From Chloroflexi bacterium TSY (lineage in GTDB: Bacteria; Chloroflexota; Anaerolineae; Caldilineales; Caldilineaceae), in assembly GCA_019217005.1 (NCBI GenBank), contig JAHBNG010000033.1, positions 62,001-126,000 on the forward strand: a stretch of DNA of 64,000 nt, in the 5' to 3' direction. The position numbers and the translations under genes were made by a program. Below, piece after piece: positions 44,146 to 52,897 of this stretch. Within the stretch, counting starts at the first letter, position 1. Each line of letters begins with the position of its first letter. Below the pieces are notes generated by a model that was not told the origin of the DNA, searched no databases, and worked only from the letters and a program-made list of their open reading frames with translations.

Positions 44146-46950
44146 TTAATTCTTATCTGTTGAGGCAACCGTTGGTGACGTAAACTCTTCCACAACAACG
44201 AATGACTCTTGCGAACGAATGACTCTCTCTTCTCGATCATTGTCAGCCTCAATGCCTTCGAGCCAGAAGCGATGTTGACCCACTTCTAGCGTCCACCAGG
44301 CATCGATTTTGGTTGAATTTCGTTCTGTTAAGATAACTTGGTTGTCTTTGATTAAGCGCAATTCTCTCCATGGGTGTTCGGATCGGACAAAACCTCCAAT
44401 TTGGATCCGTTGGCGGGATGTCGGTAGACCTGGGTGGATCTGATACGCTGTGCGAGAAATGGGGGTCGCTAGGACAAGCTTATCTATATCCTGATTTGAT
44501 GGTTTCGTTGTCTGATCGGCAGAAGCAATAGGTGGTGGTGGTGGCGGTGCAATGGCAATATTGTGCGCAATCATCCAATCATGATACTCAGTTGAGAGCA
44601 TCCAATAGATACGTTTGGCAATCCGTTCTTGGGGCGTATTGGCAGTCGCACGCTTGCCTGTGGCGATATCGATCTTAATGGCTTGAAACTGGGTGTCGCG
44701 TTTGGCTGGAACAGTTCCTGCTACAAATCGCTCTTTCCGGAGGCGTGGACAGTGTACCGACGGCAGGTTTCCCGAACCATCACAGATTGTCTGTTCAACA
44801 ATGCCGCTTGGCTTCTTAAAGTCCGAGGGCGCTTTCTGAGTCAATTGGTGGTGTGCGGCCAACATGAGATCGCGCCAAATAGGGCCCGCACCATCGACGC
44901 CGCTGACATCAAGCATGGGCGTATTGTCAGCATTGCCCACCCAAACGCCCACAATGTAGTCGGGCGTATAGCCAATTGTCCAGTTGTCTCGCCAGTCTGT
45001 TGTTGTGCCAGTCTTGACTGCCGCAGAAAATGGCAGAGCCAGAACTGAATTTTCACCAAAAGCAGGGATGCGCGCAATCGGATCAGAGAGAATGTCTGTG
45101 ACCAAATAAGCTGTTTCCGGTGTGATCACCTGTTTGCGCAAATTTTCTGTGGTTGACCCTGGCGCTTCAGTCGTCGAACGATCTGCTGAGGCAAATTCCG
45201 GTGGTATGCCAAATGGTGTGGTTATTCGATTTCTCGCTGACTGAGAGCGGCAATTTACACAATTTGTGCTATACCGTCCAAATTCCTGGGCGCGGAAAGG
45301 TGTGCTGATTCCTCGAATATTGAGAATCGAGCGGGTTTCTAATCGCTGGCCATCCAGGAAGATGCCATAAGCCGTTGTTAGTTCCAACAGACTGACTTCG
45401 CTGCCACCCAAAGTCAGTGCCAACCCAGACTCGTTGGTGAATGTGCGAATTCCAGCCAGCCCTGCAAGTTGCTGCAATGTCTCGACACCGATCTGATCGA
45501 GTACCTTAACAGCCGGAACATTGTAACTATTGGCCAATGCTGCACGGACACTCACAGGCCCATGAAAGACACGATCATAGTTCAGGGGAGTGTAGGGAGA
45601 GGCTAAGACTGAGGCTGAGGCTAAGAAAGCAGACGTGCGATCGGATGCTCGGTCTTCCTCAGCCTTCTCCTCAACATAGAAGGTCGTTGGTAAGTCCGCC
45701 AAAATAGATGCCGCCGTGAGCGGTTTCTGACCACGCATTCGACTCCATTCGGGGTCGAGAGCCGCAGCATATGTGAAGGGCTTGATGGCGCTGCCGGGTT
45801 GGCGGTGTGTGAGTGTGGCATTGACGTTGCCCTGGATTGTGGCATCAAAGTAGTCTGGACTGCCCACCATCGCCAGAATATCGCCCGTTTTGTTGTCCAA
45901 AATGATAGCCGCGGCATTGTCAACGCGTCGGTGCGGATCGGTTAAGGCATCACAGTGACCTGGTTTGCGGCAGTTTAAGCGATCCAGACGATGGCGGATT
46001 GCCTCTTCTGCTTTGCGCTGTAGATCGAGGTCAAGGGTTGTTGTAATCTGCAAACCACCTGCTTCCAAAAGACCGCCGCGCATGGCGTCAATCCCATAGG
46101 TATCCAAAAGCCTGTCCTGAATATACATGACAAAGTGTGGGGCCTTGATATCGAAGAGATGGGATCGATAGCGCAACGGTTCTGCTGCGATGCGCCTGCG
46201 TTCTAGCTGATCAATATAGCCAGCTTCTTCCATCAGGCGTAAGGCGGTTAGCTGGCGACGCTTGGCAACATCTGGGTCGAGAAGGGGATCATAGCCGCTT
46301 GGATACTGGATCAAGCCAGCCAGCAGAGCGCATTCTGCACTGCTTAACTGGAGGGCAGGCTTGGCAAAGAATATTTGTGCTGCAGCTTCTAGGCCAAAAG
46401 CAAAATGACCGTAATAGGTCTGATTCAAATATAGTGCGAGCAATTCATTTTTCGTGTAGTCATATCCAAGCATCCACGCCAACCATGCTTCCCGCACTTT
46501 ACGACGCAACGTCTGCTCATACCGTTCTGTTGGCGGAAGAAAGAGGTTACGTGCCAACTGCTGGGTCAATGTACTGCCACCACTGATAACTTGACGTCCG
46601 CGGACATTTTGCCAGAGCGCTCGAATGATGGCAATGGGGTCAATTCCTGGATGATGAAAGAATCGGCTATCTTCCGTAGCGAGAGTTGCTTGAATACATG
46701 CTTGAGGCAGGGAGTTGAGATTTAGATTGAGTTGCTTGCCATAATTGGGGTCGAGAAGTTCGTAGAGCAAACGACCATGCCGATCGCGAATTTGGGCCGT
46801 GGGATGCACAATGCGCATTTCGTTTGGATGAACAGAAGGCAGGTCGGAGAGCGCCCAATGATAAATAAACACCAAAGACGCGCCACATAGCACGCTGGCG
46901 ACTGCCAGCGCGGCCAAAATTTTTCGTCGGGAGATTTGAATAAAGTTCAT
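44146..46950 (-). CDS. pbpC: Penicillin-binding protein 1C
   Basis: 934 residues, longer than the ~770-residue Escherichia coli protein. One N-terminal membrane helix is present. The GT51 transglycosylase has '[20 protein letters not shown]' (catalytic Glu) and '[16 protein letters not shown]'. The transpeptidase has '[14 protein letters not shown]' (catalytic Ser387, Lys390), '[14 protein letters not shown]' (SxN) and '[18 protein letters not shown]' (KTG). The C-terminal part is a BiPBP_C-like beta domain after a Pro-rich linker ('APPPPPPI'). It polymerises and cross-links glycan strands outside the membrane. PbpC and alpha-2-macroglobulin genes are linked in many bacteria, where the pair is thought to repair and protect a breached wall; here the order is kept but an IS lies between. 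Confidence 0.9.
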   Translation of the reverse strand: MNFIQISRRKILAALAVASVLCGASLVFIYHWALSDLPSVHPNEMRIVHPTAQIRDRHGRLLYELLDPNYGKQLNLNLNSLPQACIQATLATEDSRFFHHPGIDPIAIIRALWQNVRGRQVISGGSTLTQQLARNLFLPPTERYEQTLRRKVREAWLAWMLGYDYTKNELLALYLNQTYYGHFAFGLEAAAQIFFAKPALQLSSAECALLAGLIQYPSGYDPLLDPDVAKRRQLTALRLMEEAGYIDQLERRRIAAEPLRYRSHLFDIKAPHFVMYIQDRLLDTYGIDAMRGGLLEAGGLQITTTLDLDLQRKAEEAIRHRLDRLNCRKPGHCDALTDPHRRVDNAAAIILDNKTGDILAMVGSPDYFDATIQGNVNATLTHRQPGSAIKPFTYAAALDPEWSRMRGQKPLTAASILADLPTTFYVEEKAEEDRASDRTSAFLASASVLASPYTPLNYDRVFHGPVSVRAALANSYNVPAVKVLDQIGVETLQQLAGLAGIRTFTNESGLALTLGGSEVSLLELTTAYGIFLDGQRLETRSILNIRGISTPFRAQEFGRYSTNCVNCRSQSARNRITTPFGIPPEFASADRSTTEAPGSTTENLRKQVITPETAYLVTDILSDPIARIPAFGENSVLALPFSAAVKTGTTTDWRDNWTIGYTPDYIVGVWVGNADNTPMLDVSGVDGAGPIWRDLMLAAHHQLTQKAPSDFKKPSGIVEQTICDGSGNLPSVHCPRLRKERFVAGTVPAKRDTQFQAIKIDIATGKRATANTPQERIAKRIYWMLSTEYHDWMIAHNIAIAPPPPPPIASADQTTKPSNQDIDKLVLATPISRTAYQIHPGLPTSRQRIQIGGFVRSEHPWRELRLIKDNQVILTERNSTKIDAWWTLEVGQHRFWLEGIEADNDREERVIRSQESFVVVEEFTSPTVASTDKN

Positions 46951-47169
46951 CGTACCTTCAACGGAAACGCCGCATTGCGTGTTCCCTGTACGTGTTATAC
47001 GTGATGCGTCTTGCGTGAACTACTAGAGATTCTGACTAGTGCACACAGATCCGTGATTTCGTGGCTCAACGCAACCGGCGAGTCAATCGTAGGTCACTCC
47101 AGAGGAGTGACGAGCACCAAGAACCCCTGCTCTCCACTTGACCCCAGTACCACGCAACATGCGATAGAC
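46951..47169. other. Intergenic region with GTCACTCC-AGA-GGAGTGAC hairpin
   Basis: No gene. Positions 46980-47025 carry word-like repeats ('gtacgtgttatacgtgatgcgtcttgcgtg'). The perfect 8 bp stem at 47093-47111, preceded by GTAG and followed by GAGC, is a member of the repeat family also present at 52431-52449, where the stem is GTCACTTC-TCT-GAAGTGAC (compensatory change). Confidence 0.6.
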
Positions 47170-48144
47170 TCAATACAGATCATCCGTCACCCCAGACTCT
47201 AATTCGTCCAATACATAGTGTCGCGCGGTTGTTTCAATTCGCTTGTGTCCCAGTGCCTTTTGCGCCACGCGGATATCTTTCTTGGCCAGTTGTGTGCCGA
47301 CAAAGCGGCGAAAGTCATGGGGCTTCACATCTGGTAGCTCCAAGGCTTCTGCGTATTTGCGCACAATTTTCCAGACGGCAACATTGGAGAGGGGGCGTTC
47401 TGTTGCTCTTTGACCACGACCATCAAAGGCGGTAAAGATAAAACGACTCTCTACAGGGCGGACCTCCAGCCACATTTGAATGCACTCGTAGGCTTCAAGA
47501 CTGAGGGGCGCTTCCCGATCCTCTACATCATTTTTACCACGTACCAGCAAGATATAGCCTTTGCCTCTGCGAAGGATCTGATCGTGGGTTAGGTGCGCCA
47601 ACTCGCTGACCCGTAGGGCACCACTAGCCAATGTGGCCAACAGGGCCAAGTCGCGCAGGCCAACTAGTTCATCCGTCATGGGCGAATCGCAGAGTTCACG
47701 CATCTCGGTGGGTTCAATCCGGGTGCGGGCGTTGGACTTGATGCGATCTTTGAGGGCCGCCACCTTCACGCCAGAGACGTGCTCGAAGGCAATCGCCATC
47801 TCGTTGCTGAGATACCCCTGCGCTGCAGCCTCACGCATCATGCGTTTGACAGCACTGATCATGCGGTTAATGGTGTTGGGACTCTTGTTGGTCTCTTGGG
47901 CCAGGTGTGTTCGCCAGCGCGCCAACGTGGCCGACTGGATGGCTGCTCCAAATGTGCCCGCAAAATCCAGATATGCTTTGAAATCGCGTTCATACATGGC
48001 GAGGCTGGAAGGGGCCAACTGTCCAGTGAGAATGCTGGTATCGAATTGTGTGTCGTGACTAGCCGTCTGGACCGATTGCGATCCAGACAGCAACGTTGTC
48101 TCAGCTGATACAAGCAGGTTGTCCTGTCCGTCTTGATGATTCAT
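47170..48144 (-). CDS. Tyrosine-type site-specific recombinase/integrase
   Basis: 324 residues. The N-terminal SAM-like core-binding domain ('[18 protein letters not shown]' to '[22 protein letters not shown]') is followed by the catalytic domain with Arg in '[18 protein letters not shown]', the Lys beta-hairpin ('[13 protein letters not shown]'), His-x-x-Arg in '[15 protein letters not shown]', the second His in '[14 protein letters not shown]' and the nucleophile Tyr in that last motif. The catalytic set is complete, so it is probably active. It is not an integron IntI by any visible extra domain. It may mobilise an island containing the adjacent conflict locus, although no attachment-site repeat was found. 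Confidence 0.85.
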   Translation of the reverse strand: MNHQDGQDNLLVSAETTLLSGSQSVQTASHDTQFDTSILTGQLAPSSLAMYERDFKAYLDFAGTFGAAIQSATLARWRTHLAQETNKSPNTINRMISAVKRMMREAAAQGYLSNEMAIAFEHVSGVKVAALKDRIKSNARTRIEPTEMRELCDSPMTDELVGLRDLALLATLASGALRVSELAHLTHDQILRRGKGYILLVRGKNDVEDREAPLSLEAYECIQMWLEVRPVESRFIFTAFDGRGQRATERPLSNVAVWKIVRKYAEALELPDVKPHDFRRFVGTQLAKKDIRVAQKALGHKRIETTARHYVLDELESGVTDDLY

Positions 48145-48176
48145 CGATAATCCTTCTCTGCAATTTAATTAACCTA

Positions 48177-48205
48177 ATTGAATCACACAGAGACTGACCT
48201 GTCAA
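48177..48205 (-). promoter_or_regulatory. Sigma-70-type promoter for the recombinase
   Basis: On the minus strand, TTGACA (48205-48200), a 17 bp spacer and TTCAAT (48182-48177) lie 32 bp upstream of the recombinase ATG (48144). The -35 is perfect, the -10 weak. Confidence 0.45.
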
Positions 48206-48813
48206 GTAATATTCTATTTGACACAAACGACCAAATCGTCTATCATCTGTCCCCAATCCAGCCACGCTGTCCAGCATGGACAATTCTTGAAGGGCCCTGT
48301 TCAGCACCTGTTGCAGATTTCCACTTTGCATTTTGCTGCGTCAGCGTCGACCTTCTCGCCGTGTGGCCGGACCGGTCAATTGAAAATGCCGCTGCCGAGT
48401 GCGCACACTCGACGGACAGCTACCACCCGAACTGTCCGAGCAGTCTGGGTGGTTGTGTTTATGGTACAAGCTCCTTACGAGTCTGTCAAGAGAGATGCGG
48501 CCACCTCGATTGCGGATCGCACCTGTCAACCAACAGGGCGTTCCCAGGTTGGGGTGGTCGTTTTGATGTTGACCTTTATCTTGACCAGAGGGGCGATGCG
48601 GGGGGCGTGTTGTGTCTCTGTCATCAATTGGGGGCGTCGTAGTACGTGGTGCGTAGTGCGTGATTCGTGGTACCAGAAGAGGATCTGTTTGTGCTGCAAG
48701 AAAGTAGTAGGGCGAACAACACAGAGAAGAAAAAGCCACGCTCAGCACAGTTAGATTCTGGATTAGTTCTACGCACCACGTACCACGCCCGCCCTGCAAA
48801 AGGAGCAAAGATC
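48206..48813. other. ~600 bp without a supported gene; 15 bp inverted repeat
   Basis: Long frames exist on both strands but have Cys/Arg/Thr-rich compositions and no recognisable pattern. GTACGTGGTGCGTAG (48642-48656) and CTACGCACCACGTAC (48769-48783) form an exact inverted repeat enclosing 112 bp, with word-like repeats ('gtgcgtagtgcgtgattcgtgg') around it. It may be a small degenerate element. Confidence 0.5.
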
Positions 48814-49035
48814 ATGCACACAGACAAACGATTCACCTCCCAGACCTGGGAGGAATTAGCCCATCAATGGGAACGGGAAGAGATCACGTTCGAGCAGCTC
48901 AATGGACGCTTGCTTGTCTGGATTGGGCACTTGCACGGGATGTTGGTGGCCAGTCAGCGTGAACAAGAGAGCATGGCCCATGCCTTGTCCGACTTGGACG
49001 CCAGGGTGCAGGCATTGGAGACTGGAAGAGGGTAA
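48814..49035 (+). CDS. Small hypothetical protein, coiled-coil C-terminus
   Basis: 73 residues from the ATG at 48814, chosen because AAAGGAG stands 8 bases upstream; an in-frame start at 48667 would cover the repeat region. Sequence: 'FTSQTWEELAHQWEREEITFEQLNGRLLVWIGHLHGMLV' then 'SMAHALSDLDARVQALE', i.e. an amphipathic helix pair. No family is recognised. It is convergent with the CHAT gene, and their 3' ends share a hairpin. It may belong to the conflict locus. Confidence 0.55.
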   Translation: MHTDKRFTSQTWEELAHQWEREEITFEQLNGRLLVWIGHLHGMLVASQREQESMAHALSDLDARVQALETGRG

Positions 49036-49053
49036 AACTGGTTATTGGTGGCT

Positions 49054-49106
49054 GGTTGCTGGTGACTGGTTGAAAACCAATGACCAGCAACCAGTCACCA
49101 GCAACC
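49054..49106. terminator. 19 bp perfect stem between convergent genes
   Basis: GGTTGCTGGTGACTGGTTG (49054-49072) pairs with CAACCAGTCACCAGCAACC (49088-49106) across a 15-nt loop. It is placed between the stop codons of two convergent genes. It belongs to the 'actggtgactgg' word-repeat family and probably serves as a bidirectional transcription barrier. Confidence 0.7.
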
Positions 49107-49109
49107 AAT

Positions 49110-51817
49110 CTACCCCTCCTCCGCCAACAGGGCGCGCACTTGGGCCAGCGCGGCCCGATCGCTCTCCAGATCGGGATGGCCCACGGCTTCGTCGATGGCG
49201 ACGACCTGCTCCAATTCGACAACTGCCTCTGCCAATCGTCCCAGAGCGCAATAGGCCATGGCCAGGTTGTAGCGGGTGACTGACTCGCCCCAAACGTCCT
49301 CCACTTGCCTTCTGAGAGGGAGGGCGAGGTTGTAGAAGCGCAAGGCTTCCTGCTTCTCTCCCAGGTCGTCATAGACTGAGCCCATGTTGTTGAGGATCGT
49401 TGCGCGCAGGGCCTCCTCTTCTGTGCAATCCAGACCAGCCTGATAGTGGTCGATGGCCTCTCGTTTGTCGCCCAGCTGATTTTTGGCATAACCGAGCTGG
49501 TTCCAGAGGCGAGCACTGGTGGTCCGCTCGGTGGTGCGCGTCACCAAGTCGATGACTTCGCGGAAGCGGTACTGATCAACGCGGTTCCAGCGTCCGCTCA
49601 GGCTGTTGGTCAACTCTTCGGCCAGTTCCCTTTCACCGCCCGCCAGCGCCAGACGGTGGAGTTCCAGTGTTTGCGCTTCGCTGGGACGGGCATCGTCGGC
49701 CTCCCACCAGAGCGCATAGAGGGTGCGGGCTGCGGTGGCCGCGAGCGTGGTGGGATCCGGTTGTTCTTCATCGGCCAGCAGGGGTGAGGATGCGGGGGAC
49801 GCGGAGGCGACAGGTGCGGCCGCGGGCCAGCAGTTGGCGCAGGGTGGGGCGTTGGGCGGCCAACAGCTCTGTCGCCAGGATATTTTCGCGCAGGTCGGTC
49901 TCTTTTGTGGCCATGCGGGCCAATACCTGCGCCAGATCGGGCAAGGCGCTTTGGGTTGGGTCGGTCACTTCTGCCGTCGCCGGTGCGTGCCGTTGCTCTT
50001 GGGCCAACAGCTCAAAGAGCCATTCGAGCAGACGGGGGTTGCCGTCGGCAATCTCAATGGCCCGTTGGCGCAGCGGGCCGGGGTCGGGGTCTGTTTGGGG
50101 AGCAGGCTGGGAACAGGTTGGTGGCGGTGCTGTGAGGCGGGCGACCTTCTTCTGCACGGCTTCATCGCTCAGCTTGTCGAGCTGATGGATGTAGAGTTGA
50201 CTGGCACCGCTCCAGGTGGGCCGGTAGCGGCTGGTGATGAGCAGCCGGTGCTCCTGTCCGCGCTCCTCTTGTTCAAAGTTGTCCTCGAAGTTGTCGAGAA
50301 TGAGCAGCAGCTGCTCGTCGCAGGTCTCCAAGGCATGGAGCAGGCGAAAGCGCAGGTTGTCTCGACCATTGAGCGCTTCGCGCGCCCGCTGCGAACGCAG
50401 GCCGTTGTTGAGCTTGTTGAGCAGCAGGATCTCATCCAGTTGGCCATAGAGAACGATGGACCTGTGCTGGTCGCTCTTCTGTCGCCAGCGCTGGCGCAGC
50501 CGGTGGGCCAGCGTGCTCTTGCCGTTCCCACCCATGCCCCATAGAAGCACCCCCAACTGGGTCGCATCAGCCCGCAAGGCGCGCAAACAGGCTTGCAAGA
50601 CCCGCCGTCGCCCCACAAAGTTGGCGCGGTCGGCCACGGGCACGCGCCGTTCATCTTCGTCGAGATAGTCTGGCTCGCGATGGGGCATGGTCAGCCGGGC
50701 GCGGCCTCTGGTGCGGGGTGCCGTCACCAACGCCTCCAGACTGCCGCCGGTGGCCTCACTCGTTCCTCTCCCAGCCTCTCCCCGCGCATAGAGGCGCAAC
50801 AGATGCCAATGCTGGCAGTCGGCAGGGTTCTGGGCGTGGCGACGCAGCATCTCGCCATAGGTCTCGGCCAGGGCGCGCACGAGCGGGAGTCCTTGGGACA
50901 GCCCGCCGTAGAGAGTGGCCGCCGCGGTGGTGGCATCCGGGTCATAGACTGGCTGGCCCCACCCCAACACGGTGGGGATGCCTCTGGTCACCAGTTCCGC
51001 GGCCAGCGACGGGATGGCCCCGCCCCGCCCCGCCCTGCATGGCCTGTCCCGTGCGGCACCCGGAGAGAAAGATCAGGCGCGGTACATGGGTCAGGCGGTC
51101 GACGATCTCTTGCGCGCCGGCCAGCTGTCGACCGCCCACCTCATCCTCGCAGAGAAAGCGGGGGCCGTCGCGGGTGTGGGTGGCGTGCCCGGTCAGATGG
51201 ACCACATCGGTCTGCGCTTCCCCCAGATCGCCAAGCAGATCGCCAAGTTCCTGCAGGTTGCCACTCTCTTCCACGCTCAGACGCAAGGGGTGGCGTTGGG
51301 TGGCCTCCATGATGCGCGCCTCTTCGCCTTCAAAGTCCAGCGGACGTTCTGCCGCTTCTGCGGGTGCGGTGGCCATAAAGGCCACGTGCAGCGGCCGGTT
51401 TTGGGGCGTGCGATAGAAGGGTCCGTCGAGCGCATGACCATTCTGCCAGCGCACGGGGATGACCGCGGTTGTGCTCTGCTGTACCAGATAGCCGCCACCT
51501 GTCTCGGCCGAACTGCCGTCATGCAGCAACTCCCAGGGGAGATGACTGAACCCTGCGCCTTGTTCAATCAGCAGAGCCACGGCTCTGGTTTTGCCTCGCT
51601 GCTGGTCGATGGCGCGGGTCAGAAAGCGGTCATCGCCATCCAGCCAGCGATAGAGAGTCTGTCCGATTTCGCATAGTTTGCGGGGATCAGGTACGGAGTA
51701 TACGTAGTAGTAGAGCTCGGCCTGGTCGAGGAGGGGTGCGATGTCTTCGCTGATGGTCAGGTCGCGCTCTGGGTGGAGGGTTTGGGCGCGCTGGATGAGT
51801 TGAATATGAATTGGCAT
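49110..51817 (-). pseudogene. CHAT-STAND(NB-ARC-like)-TPR conflict protein, two frameshifts
   Basis: One ancestral gene is read in three frames. 51817-about 51020: CHAT caspase-like protease, 'GFSHLPWELLHDG', catalytic His211 ('HLTGHATH') and Cys254 ('LSGCRTGQ'). About 51015-49800: the end of CHAT ('IPTVLGWGQPVYDPDATTAAA') and a STAND NTPase with Walker A 'GMGGNGKSTLAHRL' and Walker B-like 'QLLLILDNFED'. About 49800-49110: TPR repeats ('RLWNQLGYAKNQLGDKREAI', 'NNMGSVYDDLGEKQEALRFY', 'TRYNLAMAYCALGRLAEAV'). The first shift sits at a (GCCCC) tract, where one added unit restores the frame; the second, near 49800, is repaired by removing one base. Corrected length is about 903 residues. The expected role is an NTP-gated, TPR-sensed suicide protease. 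It is either phase-variable, decayed or affected by assembly indels. Confidence 0.8.
51017..51035 (-). repeat. (GCCCC)3.8 tract at the CHAT frameshift
   Basis: GCCCC units at 51017-51021, 51022-51026, 51027-51031, then GCCC. On the coding strand the tract encodes 'GGAGRG' about six codons after the catalytic Cys. Insertion of one 5 bp unit gives 'GGAGRGGAIPSLAAELVTRG', a normal CHAT continuation. Confidence 0.85.
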
Positions 51818-51967
51818 GGTGATTGACTACTTGTAAGTTGGTTTGCGTCCGCCATGATTTTTGCTAGTCTGAAAGAAATCAGCTTCAAAACCGGCGTTCT
51901 GGGACTGGGGATTGACGACTGGGGATCAGGCAAAACCAGTCCCCAATCCCTAATCCCTCCATTTGTT

Positions 51968-52303
51968 CTACTTGAGTGTGTCGAGCATCTTGGCGAGCTG
52001 GTCGGTGGTGATGTTTTTCATGAGGTAACGCTGGCCGTCGGGGAGTTTGATGATTACTTTGGAGAGCATTTGGCCGTCTTTGCCATCTCGCCAGGCTTTG
52101 TACCATTGGCGAATCTGTTCGGCTGCCGCGATGCTGGTGCCGACGATGCCCACAATGGCGACGGCGATGGTTAAGGGGTCACCTTTGGTGGTGTGGTTCT
52201 CGTCCGCTTGCCGGGTGGCAGAGAGGTCGGATAGGGCGAGTAGTTCGTCGGTGGCTGCGGTTGCAGCTGTTCCATCAATAATGAGTTGAATCGATTGGGG
52301 CAT
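51968..52303 (-). CDS. EACC1-like effector-associated component
   Basis: 111 residues: an N-terminal strand ('QSIQLIIDG'), a polar linker, one hydrophobic helix ('PLTIAVAIVGIVGTSIAAAEQI'), a basic stretch ('RQWYKAWRDGKDGQ') and a C-terminal beta hairpin plus helix ('KVIIKLPDGQRYLMKNITTDQLAKML'). This layout matches the 'effector-associated constant component' (EACC1) described beside CHAT and other effectors in NTP-dependent conflict systems. The match is by pattern only. It starts the minus-strand locus and is followed by the CHAT gene after 150 bp containing 'gactggggattg' word repeats. It probably supplies a membrane-linked platform or sensor for the protease. Confidence 0.55.
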   Translation of the reverse strand: MPQSIQLIIDGTAATAATDELLALSDLSATRQADENHTTKGDPLTIAVAIVGIVGTSIAAAEQIRQWYKAWRDGKDGQMLSKVIIKLPDGQRYLMKNITTDQLAKMLDTLK

Positions 52304-52336
52304 GAGGGATTGCTCCTATATTTGTTGAATCGTAGA

Positions 52337-52533
52337 GCGGTAAGGATTCCGATTCTCCACTTGGAAAGTGTACCTATCTTGGTGCATGTCCCGTCTCCGG
52401 TGGGACCTACGTTCTGTTGTGATTTCGTAGGTCACTTCTCTGAAGTGACGAGCGGCAAGGATCCCGGATCTCCACTTGGAAAGTGTATCTATCTTGGTGC
52501 ATGTCCCGCCGGAGACGGGACCTACGTTCTGTG
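52337..52533. repeat. Two direct 81-82 bp repeats with nested hairpins
   Basis: Unit 1 (52337-52417) and unit 2 (52452-52533) are nearly identical ('CGGYAAGGATYCC', 'TCTCCACTTGGAAAGTGTA', 'CTATCTTGGTGCATGTCCCG'). Each ends in a GTCCC...GGGAC hairpin followed by CTACGTTCTGT. Between them lies GTCACTTC-TCT-GAAGTGAC (52431-52449), the relative of the hairpin at 47093. Confidence 0.75.
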
Positions 52534-52590
52534 TTTAACTGTTCAATTTGTGTAGCACGTATTGAGTATCTTACGAGATTGTAGGTTGGC

Positions 52591-52620
52591 TGTCAAGGGT
52601 TCGAGAGAATATGGTATAAT
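52591..52620 (+). promoter_or_regulatory. Promoter upstream of the AAA-ATPase fragment
   Basis: TGTCAA (52591-52596), 18 bp spacer, perfect TATAAT (52615-52620), 39 bp before the ATG at 52660. An AGGAAGAGG ribosome site is present. Confidence 0.5.
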
Positions 52621-52659
52621 CAACTTGCAAATTTGATGTTTGAACTGAGGAAGAGGACT

Positions 52660-52866
52660 ATGCCCAAGCCCGTGCAGGCGACTTCATATACATTTCGCGA
52701 CATTATCGAGGGCGGCTTTGTCTATGTGGACAAGACGCGCGATATTTATGAGCTGATCCGTTACAGCAAAGGGATCTATTTTATCTCGCGGCCGCGCCGG
52801 TTTGGAAAGAGCCTGATGATCTCAACGTTGGGTGAGATCTTTCAAGGGCACAAAGAGCTGTTCTGA
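52660..52866 (+). pseudogene. AAA-ATPase-like/DUF1703-type protein, N-terminal fragment
   Basis: 68 residues: 'TSYTFRDIIEGGFVYVDKTRDIYELIR' and 'GIYFISRPRRFGKSLMISTLGEIFQG' (Walker A variant RPRRFGKS). This is the exact start of the widespread AAA-ATPase plus PD-(D/E)XK nuclease proteins (normally ~500 residues), which occur near mobile elements. The gene stops after the Walker A helix and no remainder is seen downstream. The promoter and ribosome site are still good. Confidence 0.75.
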
Positions 52867-52897
52867 ACAAGAGAAGGCTCCAATCGTAGACGACTTA

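Noticed and set aside
48178..48808. Overlapping frames of 155-178 codons on both strands
   Set aside because: Composition rich in Cys, Arg and Thr, no start context, no family pattern, and repeats throughout. Treated as non-coding.
49446..51676. Long plus-strand frames opposite the CHAT gene
   Set aside because: High-GC antisense frames. The minus strand carries unmistakable CHAT, STAND and TPR motifs.
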